NCBI GenBank assembly: GCA_019359675.1
Contig: JAHHGX010000081.1
Span: 1 to 64,000, forward strand
DNA length: 64,000 nucleotides
Direction of reading: 5' to 3'
DNA from: Calothrix sp. FI2-JRJ7
Lineage (GTDB): Bacteria > Cyanobacteriota > Cyanobacteriia > Cyanobacteriales > Nostocaceae
Part shown: piece after piece, positions 7,703 through 16,754 of the stretch
How the letters are laid out: the number at the start of each line of letters is the position of its first letter
Numbering within the stretch: the first letter of the stretch is position 1
The notes under the pieces: model-generated
What the model was told of the DNA's origin: nothing
Databases searched by the model: none
Seen by the model: only the letters and a program-made list of their open reading frames with translations
Program-made: the position numbers and the translations under genes

Positions 7703-7840
7703 GAGACTGAGCCTAAATTAATAATTAGTAGTTTGATACAAAATAATTTTTACCACATCAGAAAGATATTACATTTTCCTAGAAAGCATCAGGACACAAG
7801 CGCGCTTGAAGGCTTAACCGGATGCAGACCTTACAGAAAT

Positions 7841-10147
7841 TTAATACCTATTCCTATCAACAATCGCTCTCACTAACTTCTCTGGCTCTACAGGTTTTGT
7901 GATGTAAGTTTGAAATCCGGCCTGAAGTGCCCGTTGTTGATCCATTTCTCCAGCATAGGCAGTCAGTGCAATTGCTGGGATCATTCCACCTTGATTAGGT
8001 GGTCGCGAACGAATTTGCTGGAGTAGCATATAACCGTCCATCTGGGGCATCCCAATGTCACTCACTAACACATCGGGAATAGATTGTTCCAGTGATTGCA
8101 ATGCTTCTAAGCCAGAAGCAACGACTGTAACTTTTGCCCCACTCTGGCTTAACAGAAAAGCTTGAAACTCACGGGTATCTGGTTCATCATCTACCAGCAA
8201 AATTTGAATGCCTGCTAGCGGCAATCCAGCATCTGTTTGGGTCTGGATAGGTTGAGGTGCTTCTTGCCATGTCTGTTGCATCGTCGGCAATTGCACAATG
8301 AAGGTGGCGCCTTGCCCTTCACCCTGGCTCTCTGCTTGCACTGTTCCCCCATGCATCTCCACAATTTGCCGCACGATCGCCAGTCCCAATCCCAAGCCGC
8401 CAAACTTGCGCGTGGTTGAACCATCCTCTTGTCGGAAGTACTCAAACACATACGGCAAAAACTGCGGATTGATGCCTTTGCCCGTGTCAATAACTCGGAT
8501 TTGTGCTTTTTTGTCGAACTGCCGCAGTTCAACAGTTACTTGTCCGTGATTGGGTGTGAATTTGACGGCATTGGTCAGCAAGTTCCAGACAACCTGCTGC
8601 AAACGGGCTGCATCTCCAGAAACGGGGGCAACCGCTGGAGCAAAATCCAGAATGATTTGAATGTTCTTTGCTTCTGCTGCTAACCGCACTGTTTCCACGG
8701 CAGCAGAAATCACAAAGGTCAAACTAACGGGCGCCACTGTTAGAGATAGTTTGCCTTGCATGATCCGGGAGGTGTCGAGCAAATCTTCGATCAATTGCGT
8801 CTGTAGTTTGGCGTTGCGTTCAATGGTTGCAAGGGCTTCTCTTTGGCGAGCAGCATCGAGTTTGCCCTTCTGTAATAATCGAGTCCAACCCAGAATGGGA
8901 TTGAGGGGCGAGCGCAGCTCATGGGACAGCACGGCTAGAAATTCGTCCTTAATCCGATTTGCATTCTCGGCAATTTCTCGTGCCGCTTGTTCACAAGCAA
9001 GGAGTTGTTCGCGCTCTTGCTCGGCGGTTTTGCGATTATGAATATCGACACTGGCGCCGAACCAACGAACTATCTCGCCCGTTTGGGGATCTCGATAAGG
9101 CTCGCCACGAACAAGAAACCAGCGATAGGTTCCCTTCATAGAGCGAATTCGGTGTTCTACCAAGAAGATACCGCCGCTGCGCCGCGCTTCGTTAAACGCC
9201 GCCATTGTTAGATCGCCATCCAGAGGATGAACAAAACTAGCAGCCACCTCCGCTGCTGTCGTCGGTTCGTAAGGAACTCCCGTGTAGTTGCTCCATTGCT
9301 TGTTGAAGAACTCAACCCGCCCCTGTGCATCTGTAATCCAAATGATTTGTGGAACGGCATCCGCCATCAGTCGGAAGCGTTGCTCACTCTCACGCAAGGC
9401 GCCTTCAATGCGGGCACGTTCAACGTCTGCCCAGGTTCGTTCTGCGGTTTCTTCAACTAGTTTGACCTCGGTTTTTGTCCACTGACGCGGCGTGGATTGG
9501 TGAACGGCTAGCAGGGCAACAAATTGATTGTTTTTGATCAGCGGTACATCAATGTGTGCAGCAATATCAATCTCGCGGTATTTCGCCTTCTCAGTAACCG
9601 TATATTTCGGATTATTAGGAATGTCGGTAACAACCTGGGTGCGCCCAATCTCATGGTCTGCGGTCAGGTTGCGTCGGTAGTCTTCCAAACGGTATCGCCC
9701 ACTCAATTGAGCCACCCCATTTGTGTAGTTGCAATGAACAATGACCTCCTCACCACCCGACACCACTTCGATGTAAATTACGCGCGTTGCCCCTAAAGAC
9801 TCACCTAAAACGCGAGCGGCGACCGCTTGTATTTCTGAAGCATCGGTGAGCGGACGGAGAGCATCTGCAAGTTTAACTCGGAACGCATTGAGTTGATTTG
9901 CTTGGTGTAAAACTGCCTCAGCAGAGCCATTTTGTCGCTCTTTAGAGTCTAGCTTCGTCTTTTCGGGTGGCTTTGCTTTATCAAGTTCGGTCAGTAGGGT
10001 TTGCACCGCCATTTTCAGGTCGTCCGACCAGGTTTCGACGGCGCCCAATGTCGTTTGTGACCAATTGTGCGCTCGCAGCAACGCCCCCAACTCGCCGCCT
10101 CCAACAAACAAATTCTCAGCTATTGCCCTGGATTCTTCTGCCCTCAT
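7841..10147 (-). CDS. Hybrid histidine kinase with GAF, PAS and C-terminal receiver
   Basis: This is a 768-residue cytoplasmic signalling protein. It has a short N-terminal segment (AENLFVGGGELGALLRAHNW), a GAF-like domain at about 95-250, a PAS/PAC unit at about 255-375 (PQIIWITDAQGRVEFFNKQW, then EIVRWFGASVDIHNRK), HisKA with His in VLSHELRSPLNPI (about 406), an ATPase domain (NLLTNAVKF, DTGKGI, GLGLGLAIV), and a receiver with phospho-acceptor Asp in VLVSDIGMPQMDG (about 697). The order fits self-phosphorylation followed by intramolecular transfer. No output domain is attached and no partner regulator is adjacent. Its base composition is visibly more G+C-rich (near half) than neighbouring genes, which may mean later acquisition, although it does carry GGCGCC sites at the local density. 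Confidence 0.9.
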   Translation of the reverse strand: MRAEESRAIAENLFVGGGELGALLRAHNWSQTTLGAVETWSDDLKMAVQTLLTELDKAKPPEKTKLDSKERQNGSAEAVLHQANQLNAFRVKLADALRPLTDASEIQAVAARVLGESLGATRVIYIEVVSGGEEVIVHCNYTNGVAQLSGRYRLEDYRRNLTADHEIGRTQVVTDIPNNPKYTVTEKAKYREIDIAAHIDVPLIKNNQFVALLAVHQSTPRQWTKTEVKLVEETAERTWADVERARIEGALRESEQRFRLMADAVPQIIWITDAQGRVEFFNKQWSNYTGVPYEPTTAAEVAASFVHPLDGDLTMAAFNEARRSGGIFLVEHRIRSMKGTYRWFLVRGEPYRDPQTGEIVRWFGASVDIHNRKTAEQEREQLLACEQAAREIAENANRIKDEFLAVLSHELRSPLNPILGWTRLLQKGKLDAARQREALATIERNAKLQTQLIEDLLDTSRIMQGKLSLTVAPVSLTFVISAAVETVRLAAEAKNIQIILDFAPAVAPVSGDAARLQQVVWNLLTNAVKFTPNHGQVTVELRQFDKKAQIRVIDTGKGINPQFLPYVFEYFRQEDGSTTRKFGGLGLGLAIVRQIVEMHGGTVQAESQGEGQGATFIVQLPTMQQTWQEAPQPIQTQTDAGLPLAGIQILLVDDEPDTREFQAFLLSQSGAKVTVVASGLEALQSLEQSIPDVLVSDIGMPQMDGYMLLQQIRSRPPNQGGMIPAIALTAYAGEMDQQRALQAGFQTYITKPVEPEKLVRAIVDRNRY

Positions 10148-10427
10148 GCGTTCATTTCCTTATGGCAAGTATTCCCCTCGCATTTCCTGGGTCAGCTTTA
10201 GAGTGTGCCGGAGTCCTCGAATCAATTGACTGAATTGCTGGCTGCTCAATACTGACGCATTGCTGATGAAACGCCATATTGCTCACAATTTATAAAATCT
10301 TTTACATCTTTAGTTAATTTTAAAACAAAAGCAATACATCTCAAGACACAAGTTCTTCTCCTCTCTCTGTGCCCTAGAAGCCTAATAAGGTAAAAGTTTC
10401 TACTAACAAAATTAATCACATTGACTA

Positions 10428-10754
10428 TTAGCCCCCTCCGTGCCCACCTCTTCCGAAGCTACCAAAACCACTGCGCCCAACTGTAGAATGACTTCCACCA
10501 TCACTGGCGCCACTTCCAACCCTACTAGAACTACCAAACCTACTACCAGAACTACCACCATAGTAGCTTCGACTACCACTACTACCACTGCTTGAATTTG
10601 GTGGACAGTTGTTAACTTGTTGGTTAGGTTGTCCTTGTGCTGTTTGCGCGCGATTACATTCCTGACTTGTTTCGGGAGTTGATGCACAAGCAGCTAGAAA
10701 GGAAATTGTCATTAACGTGACAATAAGTTTTAATAAGCTAGGTTTAAGTTTCAT
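10428..10754 (-). CDS. Ser/Gly-rich lipoprotein
   Basis: The 108-residue product has a signal with lipobox LAAC (Cys23), then a short Gln/Asn-rich part containing two cysteines (QECNRAQ, NNCPPN) and a low-complexity C-terminal half dominated by Ser, Gly, Arg and Tyr. Such tails are flexible and are found in several small cyanobacterial lipoproteins of unknown role. A competing frame through the same DNA (Val-rich) is an artefact of the repetitive composition; the lipobox supports this frame. Confidence 0.65.
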   Translation of the reverse strand: MKLKPSLLKLIVTLMTISFLAACASTPETSQECNRAQTAQGQPNQQVNNCPPNSSSGSSGSRSYYGGSSGSRFGSSSRVGSGASDGGSHSTVGRSGFGSFGRGGHGGG

Positions 10755-11144
10755 TGGATTTTATAGTTAAATTTCTGGGTCAAATTGCAAAGCTTTAAAA
10801 CAGTAACTAAAGTAACTACAGATCGAGAGAACAAAATTTCGCTCTTTCCTCGCATCTTTGTATCTACGTATTTATACTTAATGTATCTATTTTAAATAAA
10901 CATATATTTTCATCAATAATACTAAAAATAAGCCTTTTTAGCCTGCGTAGGCAGGCTTTGTTCGTATAGTCTCACCCTTATAGGGTGTAGGTGCAAGATA
11001 TAAGTTTCTCTCATATTTGACGGACAGGCGAGACGCCTATCCTACGGGACATCGATTCTGCGACAGTCTTGTAACCATGTGGCAGAATTTATAAGAGAAC
11101 AAACATAAAAAACATAAAGTCCTTCCACACTTATATTTCCCAGA
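10755..11144. other. Intergenic region with short repeats upstream of valS
   Basis: The region holds a GCCTGCGTAGGCAGGC palindrome (about 10941-10956), a second copy of TAGGTGCAAGATAT, and a GACAGGCGAGACGCCTATCC palindrome-like repeat (about 11022-11041). No T-box, tRNA or small ORF was recognised. Confidence 0.5.
10988..11004. repeat. Short dispersed repeat, copy 2
   Basis: TAGGTGCAAGATAT is shared with 108-123, where it forms part of the deleted ATPase remnant. Confidence 0.45.
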
Positions 11145-14100
11145 ATGACCGCAACAATATCAAACACCAACCTCCCTAGCGTTTACGACCCAAAAGCCGC
11201 TGAATCCAAGTGGCAACAGTTTTGGGAAGATAACCATATATATAAGGCAGACCCGAATAATCAAGCCGAGCCGTACTGTATCGTTATTCCGCCTCCTAAC
11301 GTTACGGGTAGCTTGCATATGGGACACGCTTTTGATAACTCGCTTATCGATACATTGGTTCGCTACCATCGAATGAAAGGCAAAAACGCCTTATATCTAC
11401 CAGGTACTGACCATGCGAGTATTGCAGTACAAGCAATTCTTGAAAAGCAACTCAAAGCAGAAGGCAAAACTCGCTACGACTTGGGACGCGAAAAGTTTCT
11501 CGAAAAGGCTTGGCAGTGGAAGGCTGAGTCTGGAGGGACTATTGTCAATCAGTTGCGGCGTTTAGGTGTGTCGGTGGACTGGACGCGCGAACGGTTCACT
11601 TTAGATGAGGGTTTATCAAGGGCCGTATTAGAAGCTTTCGTTAAACTTTATGATGAAGGACTAATATATAGAGGCGAGTATTTAGTAAACTGGTGTCCTG
11701 AATCGCAATCGGCGGTTTCAGATTTGGAGGTTGACCAAAAAGAAGTAAATGGCAACCTTTGGCATTTCCGCTACCCACTCTCTGATAATTCGGGTTTTGT
11801 TGAAGTTGCCACAACTCGTCCAGAGACAATGTTGGGTGATACAGCTGTTGCGGTTAACCCAAACGACGAACGTTATAAAGATTTCATTGGCAAAACTTTA
11901 ACTTTGCCAATAATGAATCGAGAAATTCCGATTATTGCTGATGAACTTGTTGACCCAACTTTTGGGACTGGTTGCGTTAAGGTTACACCTGCCCATGACT
12001 TGAATGACTTTCAAATGGGTAAACGTCACAACTTGCCGTTTATCAATATTATGAATAAAAACGGCGCCCTCAATGAAAACGCCGGAGAATTCCAAGGGCA
12101 AGACCGTTTTGTTGCGCGTAAGAATGTTGTTGCAAAGCTCGAAGAGCTAGGTGTTTTAGTTAAAATTGAAGAGTACAAACATACAGTTCCATATAGTGAA
12201 AGAGGTAAGGTTCCTGTTGAACCGCTACTTTCCACGCAGTGGTTTGTTAAAATTCGTCCTCTGGCAGATAATGCGCTGGAATTCCTAGATAATCAAAATT
12301 CTCCAAACTATGTCCCGCAGCGTTGGAGTAAAGTTTATCGTGACTGGTTAGTTAAGCTAGAAGATTGGTGTATTTCTCGACAGTTATGGTGGGGTCATCA
12401 AATTCCTGCTTGGTATGCAGTTAGCCAAACAAATGGAGAAATTACTGATACAACTCCTTTTGTTGTTGCTAAAAACGAAGAAGAAGCAATACAAAAAGCG
12501 AAGCAACAATTTGGCGAAGATGTAAAACTCGAACGTGACCCAGATGTGTTAGATACTTGGTTTTCTTCTGGGTTGTGGCCCTTTTCTACAATGGGTTGGC
12601 CTGAACAAACTCCTGATTTAGCGAAGTATTATCCTACTAGCGTTTTGGTTACTGGCTTTGACATCATATTTTTCTGGGTCGCTAGAATGACTATGATGGC
12701 TGGGCATTTTACTGGACAAATGCCGTTTCAAGATGTTTACATCCACGGGTTAGTTCTCGATGAGAAGGGCAAAAAAATGTCCAAGTCAGCGGGTAATGGT
12801 ATTGACCCGCTACTACTTATCGATAAATATGGTACTGATGCACTGCGATATACGTTAATTAAAGAAGTTGCTGGCGCCGGACAAGATATTCGTTTAGACT
12901 ACGACCGTAAGAAAAATGAATCGCTGTCGTTTGAAGCTTCGCGTAATTTTGCCAACAAATTATGGAATGCTTCGCGGTTCGTAATGATGAACTTGGATGA
13001 ACAAACTCCTTTACAGTTAGGAGTTCCGCAACCAAGCGAACTTAGCGATAAGTGGATACTTTCACGGTATAACCAAGTTATTAAAGAAACTAGTAATTAC
13101 ATAGATAATTATGGTTTGGGTGAAGCTGCGAAAGGTCTTTATGAGTTTATTTGGGGTGATTTTTGCGACCAGTATATAGAACTTGTTAAGTCTCGGTTGC
13201 AAAGTGATGCAGACCCAAGTTCGCGAAAAGCTGCACAGCAGACGCTGGGTTATGTTTTGGAAGGGATTTTGAAGTTACTGCATCCTTATATGCCTCATAT
13301 TACTGAGGAAATTTGGCATACGCTTACTCAAAAAGGCGCCGATTCCAAGGAGAGTTTATCGTTACAGCGTTATCCAGAGGTTGATGAGGGTCAGATTGAT
13401 GTAGGGTTGGAAGAACAGTTTGATTTGTTATTTGGGGTTATTCGCACTATTCGGAATTTACGTGCGGAAGCTGATGTTAAACCGGGTGTGAAGGTTGCTA
13501 TTAATTTGCAGACTGATAGTAGTAGGGAACGCGAGGTTTTAGCTGCTGGGTCCGTTTATATTAAGGATTTGGCGAAGGTTGAGAGTTTGAGTGTTGGTGG
13601 TGGGGAGGTAAAGACGGGGGAAAGTACGGGGGAAAGCATGGGGGAAAGCACTGAAGTGCTTACAACGGTGCTTACAACGACGACTACAAAATTCCAAATT
13701 CCTCAAAAGTGGCGCCTTTATCTCAAGATTATTGGTGTAATACTTTTAGTTAGAGTTGGGTTTGCTGTTTTTAATGCTATTAATCATGTTGCTGTAATTG
13801 CTGGGTTTTTTGAGGTAGTCGGTCTTGGTTTCTCTGGTTGGTATTTGGCAAATAATGTTTTTAACAAAGAAAAAAGACAGCAAATACTTCAAACTGCATC
13901 CAAGTCGGTAGAAAAAGTACCACAACCAACGGTAGAATCTGAGCCTAATCAAGAAGAAGCTATTGCAGGTGTTATCGGTACTGTACAAGTTATTTTGCCG
14001 TTAACCGGAGTCGTTGATATTGCTGCCTTTTGTGCCAAACTACAGAAAAAACTTGAAAAAATCGAAAACGATATCAAGTCTCTTTCTGCTAGACTTAATA

Positions 14101-14219
14101 ACCCTGGTTTCGTAAATAATGCTTCCCCTGAAGTAGTTCAAGGTGTACGCGATAATTTAGCCGAAGCCGAAAAACAAGCACAAATCTTACGTGACCGCAT
14201 TCAAAAATTATCACAATAA
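11145..14219 (+). CDS. valS: Valyl-tRNA synthetase with inserted CAAD membrane domain
   Basis: The 1024-residue class I synthetase charges tRNA-Val. It has the HIGH-type motif in [13 protein letters not shown] (about 52-62), an editing domain, the KKMSKSAGN motif near residue 541 and an anticodon-binding domain. A C-terminal coiled-coil arm (about 945-1024, [19 protein letters not shown]) is typical of ValRS. Between the last two lies an extra segment (about 848-925) with two membrane helices ([20 protein letters not shown], then [20 protein letters not shown]). This matches CAAD, the cyanobacterial aminoacyl-tRNA synthetase appended domain known to anchor such enzymes in thylakoid membranes. 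The linker before CAAD is a recent-looking tandem repeat (GES-T/M-GES). Typical ValRS without CAAD is about 880-950 residues. Confidence 0.96.
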   Translation: MTATISNTNLPSVYDPKAAESKWQQFWEDNHIYKADPNNQAEPYCIVIPPPNVTGSLHMGHAFDNSLIDTLVRYHRMKGKNALYLPGTDHASIAVQAILEKQLKAEGKTRYDLGREKFLEKAWQWKAESGGTIVNQLRRLGVSVDWTRERFTLDEGLSRAVLEAFVKLYDEGLIYRGEYLVNWCPESQSAVSDLEVDQKEVNGNLWHFRYPLSDNSGFVEVATTRPETMLGDTAVAVNPNDERYKDFIGKTLTLPIMNREIPIIADELVDPTFGTGCVKVTPAHDLNDFQMGKRHNLPFINIMNKNGALNENAGEFQGQDRFVARKNVVAKLEELGVLVKIEEYKHTVPYSERGKVPVEPLLSTQWFVKIRPLADNALEFLDNQNSPNYVPQRWSKVYRDWLVKLEDWCISRQLWWGHQIPAWYAVSQTNGEITDTTPFVVAKNEEEAIQKAKQQFGEDVKLERDPDVLDTWFSSGLWPFSTMGWPEQTPDLAKYYPTSVLVTGFDIIFFWVARMTMMAGHFTGQMPFQDVYIHGLVLDEKGKKMSKSAGNGIDPLLLIDKYGTDALRYTLIKEVAGAGQDIRLDYDRKKNESLSFEASRNFANKLWNASRFVMMNLDEQTPLQLGVPQPSELSDKWILSRYNQVIKETSNYIDNYGLGEAAKGLYEFIWGDFCDQYIELVKSRLQSDADPSSRKAAQQTLGYVLEGILKLLHPYMPHITEEIWHTLTQKGADSKESLSLQRYPEVDEGQIDVGLEEQFDLLFGVIRTIRNLRAEADVKPGVKVAINLQTDSSREREVLAAGSVYIKDLAKVESLSVGGGEVKTGESTGESMGESTEVLTTVLTTTTTKFQIPQKWRLYLKIIGVILLVRVGFAVFNAINHVAVIAGFFEVVGLGFSGWYLANNVFNKEKRQQILQTASKSVEKVPQPTVESEPNQEEAIAGVIGTVQVILPLTGVVDIAAFCAKLQKKLEKIENDIKSLSARLNNPGFVNNASPEVVQGVRDNLAEAEKQAQILRDRIQKLSQ
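13612..13685 (+). repeat. valS: Tandem microrepeat encoding the valS linker
   Basis: Three near-identical 12-bp units (GGGGGAAAG plus three bases) are followed by two copies of GTGCTTACAACG. They encode [13 protein letters not shown] and [11 protein letters not shown], the flexible spacer ahead of the CAAD domain. Confidence 0.75.
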
Positions 14220-14262
14220 AAAAGTTATGAGTTATGAGTTATGAGTTAAAAATTAATAACTC

Positions 14263-14329
14263 GTAAGGTGCGTGACGCTACTAGATAATTAGCTTCGTTC
14301 TAAAATTTCTATAGCGTCACGCACCCTAC
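14263..14329. repeat. Palindromic repeat, GTGACGCTA stem (family A, copy 1)
   Basis: GTAAGGTGCGTGACGCTA is paired with TAGCGTCACGCACCCTAC around an AT-rich loop. It lies just after valS and could also serve as a transcript-end hairpin. Confidence 0.8.
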
Positions 14330-14363
14330 TCCCAACTCCTAACTCCTAACTTCTAACTAATTT

Positions 14364-14810
14364 ATGTTGTATTTAGCCCAAGTACATAAAAACGAATTTC
14401 TCGAACAATACCAGTTACGTTTGTTAGCTCGTAAAGAAGCTGAGAATATGTGGGCTACTATTCCTGAAGAAGCATTTATTCTTTTGGGTAAAAGTAGTGC
14501 GCTGACCGAAAAGCTACTGGTTTTAGTTGAACTTTCACCCACTGGTGATATTGCACGACTCGAAGATGCTACAAATTGGGTGCTATCGTTAGTAAATACT
14601 TACCTAACGACTGGCATTACCCCAGATTTTCTGACGCAAGAAAAAGAACGTGCTGAACAATGGCGCCAAAATTTAACTTTACAAAATCAAGATTTAGCAC
14701 GTCGCTCATTAGAATTAGAAGCACGACGCGAACAAATTCAAGCTTTAGAAGAAAGTTTAAAGCGTGAGAAAAGCACCTTCAGTAATGGTAGTCATCCTGA
14801 AGAAAGCTAG
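14364..14810 (+). CDS. Conserved cyanobacterial protein with C-terminal coiled coil
   Basis: The 148-residue soluble protein has an alpha/beta N-terminal half (YLAQVHKNEFLEQYQLRLLA, then EEAFILLGKSSALTEKLLVLVEL) and a charged heptad-like C-terminus (about 95-140, ARRSLELEARREQIQALEESL). I do not recognise a function. The coiled coil suggests oligomerisation or a protein partner. It follows valS on the same strand after a palindromic repeat and is probably a separate transcript. Its last bases overlap the end of the convergent methyltransferase gene by 4 bp. Confidence 0.65.
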   Translation: MLYLAQVHKNEFLEQYQLRLLARKEAENMWATIPEEAFILLGKSSALTEKLLVLVELSPTGDIARLEDATNWVLSLVNTYLTTGITPDFLTQEKERAEQWRQNLTLQNQDLARRSLELEARREQIQALEESLKREKSTFSNGSHPEES

Positions 14811-15673
14811 GAGACTCCAATTAACCTAGTTTTACAAAGCAGTACTATGCTACTTTGCTGCTGAGTATCCGCTTGATTGAGCTTCATTAACCCTTCTACT
14901 AACCAAGCTAATTTTACCTGTCGCTTGAGGCGCCGTAGTTCCTTCCATACAGATAGTGATTCTGCGACTCTCCAACCGTATTTTTGAAAAAAGCTTGTTC
15001 CTTCTTGAGGAGCAAATAACAAAGTTTTATTTCCACTAGCAAAATATTGGTCAAATATTTTACGAGCGTAGATTTTATTATAATTTTGTAGAGTGTCTGC
15101 TGACTCTAACTCAAATAACCACCAGTTCAAGTTTGATTGCTCATAAATATCAGCAGCAATAGATGCTACTTGTAGTTCTGGTAAGTAAGAAAGAAGTCCT
15201 TCAGTAATTACAAGCGCTTGCTTAGAGTTTTTGGTAATCTCAGCAAATAAATGTTTTCTTAAAAAAGCATCTGTAATATCTAACTTAATCCGCTCCAAAG
15301 TACAAACAGGTGTAGCTTGTAAAAGTTTTTGTTCCTTCTCAACCAAAATTTCTGGGAAATCAACTTCAACCCAGCGAAGCGACGCAGGAAGATTTAATCG
15401 ATAAGGACGAGTATCTAGTCCTGCTGCTAAGTTTAACACCGTATCAATCTTGTGATATTTAACCAACTTTTCTATTTGTTCATCGATAAGACGAGTACGA
15501 AGCGCTATCGCATTGGTAATTTTTTCCTTTTCTCCAAGCACCTCAACCAGCATCGCTCCTTTGCCACCTGCAAGTAAACGTGCGTAAGGGTCATGAAATA
15601 AAGCATCAGCGCGTTCGCTTTCCAAAGCACGATACATCGCTACCAAATAGGCAGTATCTGCAATATTTTTCAT
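14807..15673 (-). CDS. SAM-dependent methyltransferase, leucine-carboxyl-methyltransferase-like
   Basis: The 288-residue protein carries the signatures of the LCM-type O-methyltransferase group: an N-terminal DTAYLVAMYRALESERADAL with FHDPYARLLAG, then RTRLIDEQIEKLV, the SAM-binding LNLAAGLDTRPYRL (about residues 82-95), VEVDFPEIL, and an ALVITEGLLSYLP segment. Members methylate carboxyl or hydroxyl groups on proteins or small molecules, and some serve natural-product clusters. No biosynthetic genes are adjacent here, so the substrate is unknown. Confidence 0.85.
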   Translation of the reverse strand: MKNIADTAYLVAMYRALESERADALFHDPYARLLAGGKGAMLVEVLGEKEKITNAIALRTRLIDEQIEKLVKYHKIDTVLNLAAGLDTRPYRLNLPASLRWVEVDFPEILVEKEQKLLQATPVCTLERIKLDITDAFLRKHLFAEITKNSKQALVITEGLLSYLPELQVASIAADIYEQSNLNWWLFELESADTLQNYNKIYARKIFDQYFASGNKTLLFAPQEGTSFFQKYGWRVAESLSVWKELRRLKRQVKLAWLVEGLMKLNQADTQQQSSIVLLCKTRLIGVS

Positions 15674-15783
15674 GTGTATAATAATTTATTTATAAATATT
15701 TGTGTTATGGATACATAAAGGAGATATAAAATGGCGCCTACGCTATTTACTAATACACTTCAATAATAAATTTTCAGGATATT

Positions 15784-15812
15784 TTCAAAAGAAACCTGGT
15801 TTCTTTTTTTGG
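15784..15812. terminator. AAGAAACC/GGTTTCTT hairpin with T run
   Basis: AAAGAAACCTGGTTTCTTTTTTT forms a short stem followed on the plus strand by seven T residues. Similar AAACC(C/T)GGTTTC hairpins occur near 29610 and 48645. It points away from both neighbouring starts, so it may be a dispersed repeat rather than a working terminator. Confidence 0.35.
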
Positions 15813-15870
15813 GAACAGATAATGGTATTATAAACGTCTTTAACTAATCCCTACATAATGCTTTACGTCA

Positions 15871-16533
15871 ATGAACTCAAATAAGCTATCAACTGCTTGC
15901 TTATTCTTACTAATTCTATCAACCAGCGCACCCTTCAATACGCGCGCATTAGCATCAGATATAAGCGACATTAAACCATCAATACAGCAAGCAGCACTAA
16001 GAAAATTATCTAAAAAAGTTAGTACACCTATTGACAAATTGGAAATTGTTTATACATTTAAACCAACTTTTCGGACTATTGGTAAAAGTGGATTTGGATT
16101 TGTAGTTGTAGACAAACGTAACGGTAAAATATTTGACATAGCAGTAGATTCTAATGGACAAGAAATGAATATAGAAAAATTAGCGCAACAAGATAAAACT
16201 GCTTATGTATCTAAATATGGAAAACTATCACAAGGTTTATTTGAAAAACTTGCAGAGACTAAACCCAATGACCAAATCTCTGTGGTAATTAAATTAAAAG
16301 TAGAACGTCAAGAGGTAAAAAGTATTCAGGCGCCAGTTCCAGCCAGTACAGATACAGAACAGCAAACTGTAGAAAACGAACGAGTTGTGAATGAAGCAAT
16401 TAATAAAATTGAAGAATTAGGGTTTAATGTAACTGGCGATAACTCTAATCCTGCGGTATATGGAAATTTAACGCCTACCCAAATACGCGCGATAGAAAAG
16501 CTAGATATTGTGGATAGTATCGATATATTGTAG
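15871..16533 (+). CDS. Secreted protein with two protease-propeptide-like domains
   Basis: The 220-residue product has a signal segment (LSTACLFLLILSTSAPF, cleavage near ALASD). A first domain (about 55-105, LEIVYTFKPTFRTIGKSGFG) looks like a PepSY or inhibitor-type fold, and the second (about 125-220) has the pattern of subtilase propeptides (ISVVIKLKVE, KIEELGFNV, LTPTQIRAIEKLDIVDSIDIL). No protease domain follows, so it could be a free inhibitor or chaperone; that is inference. The stop codon TAG lies inside a family B repeat (GTAGGTTGGG) immediately following the reading frame. The ribosome-binding site is weak. Confidence 0.6.
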   Translation: MNSNKLSTACLFLLILSTSAPFNTRALASDISDIKPSIQQAALRKLSKKVSTPIDKLEIVYTFKPTFRTIGKSGFGFVVVDKRNGKIFDIAVDSNGQEMNIEKLAQQDKTAYVSKYGKLSQGLFEKLAETKPNDQISVVIKLKVERQEVKSIQAPVPASTDTEQQTVENERVVNEAINKIEELGFNVTGDNSNPAVYGNLTPTQIRAIEKLDIVDSIDIL

Positions 16534-16583
16534 GTTGGGTGGAGGCTTTGCGTTTACGTAGTACGCCGTAGGCGCAACCCAAC
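16530..16583. repeat. Palindromic repeat, GTTGGGT family (family B, copy 1)
   Basis: GTAGGTTGGGTGGAGG at one end pairs imperfectly with CAACCCAAC at the other. Its first bases supply the stop codon of the preceding gene. Confidence 0.7.
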
Positions 16584-16754
16584 ACAAAGACTTGTTATCT
16601 CACTAATAACCGCCTATGGTTGAAACCCATAGGCTAATAGCATAAGTCCATTAAAATGGACTGAATATAATTACGTTAAATTAGTTAAATTAATATTTAG
16701 ATTTATTGGTTTATACTTACAAGCCTAAGATAGAACTTATCTCATTAATATCCC

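Noticed and set aside
7679-7876. 65-codon plus-strand ORF
   Set aside because: It overlaps the antitoxin remnant and the end of the kinase gene and has no recognisable features.
8237-9796. Series of plus-strand ORFs across the hybrid kinase
   Set aside because: They are antisense shadows of a G+C-rich gene whose minus-strand frame has complete GAF, PAS, HisKA, HATPase and receiver motifs.
10412-10687. Val-rich minus-strand ORF overlapping the lipoprotein
   Set aside because: Alternate frame of a low-complexity repeat; the overlapping frame has a proper lipobox and start.
11022-11144. T-box or other riboswitch ahead of valS
   Set aside because: No T-box core sequence was found; the stretch consists of dispersed repeat fragments.
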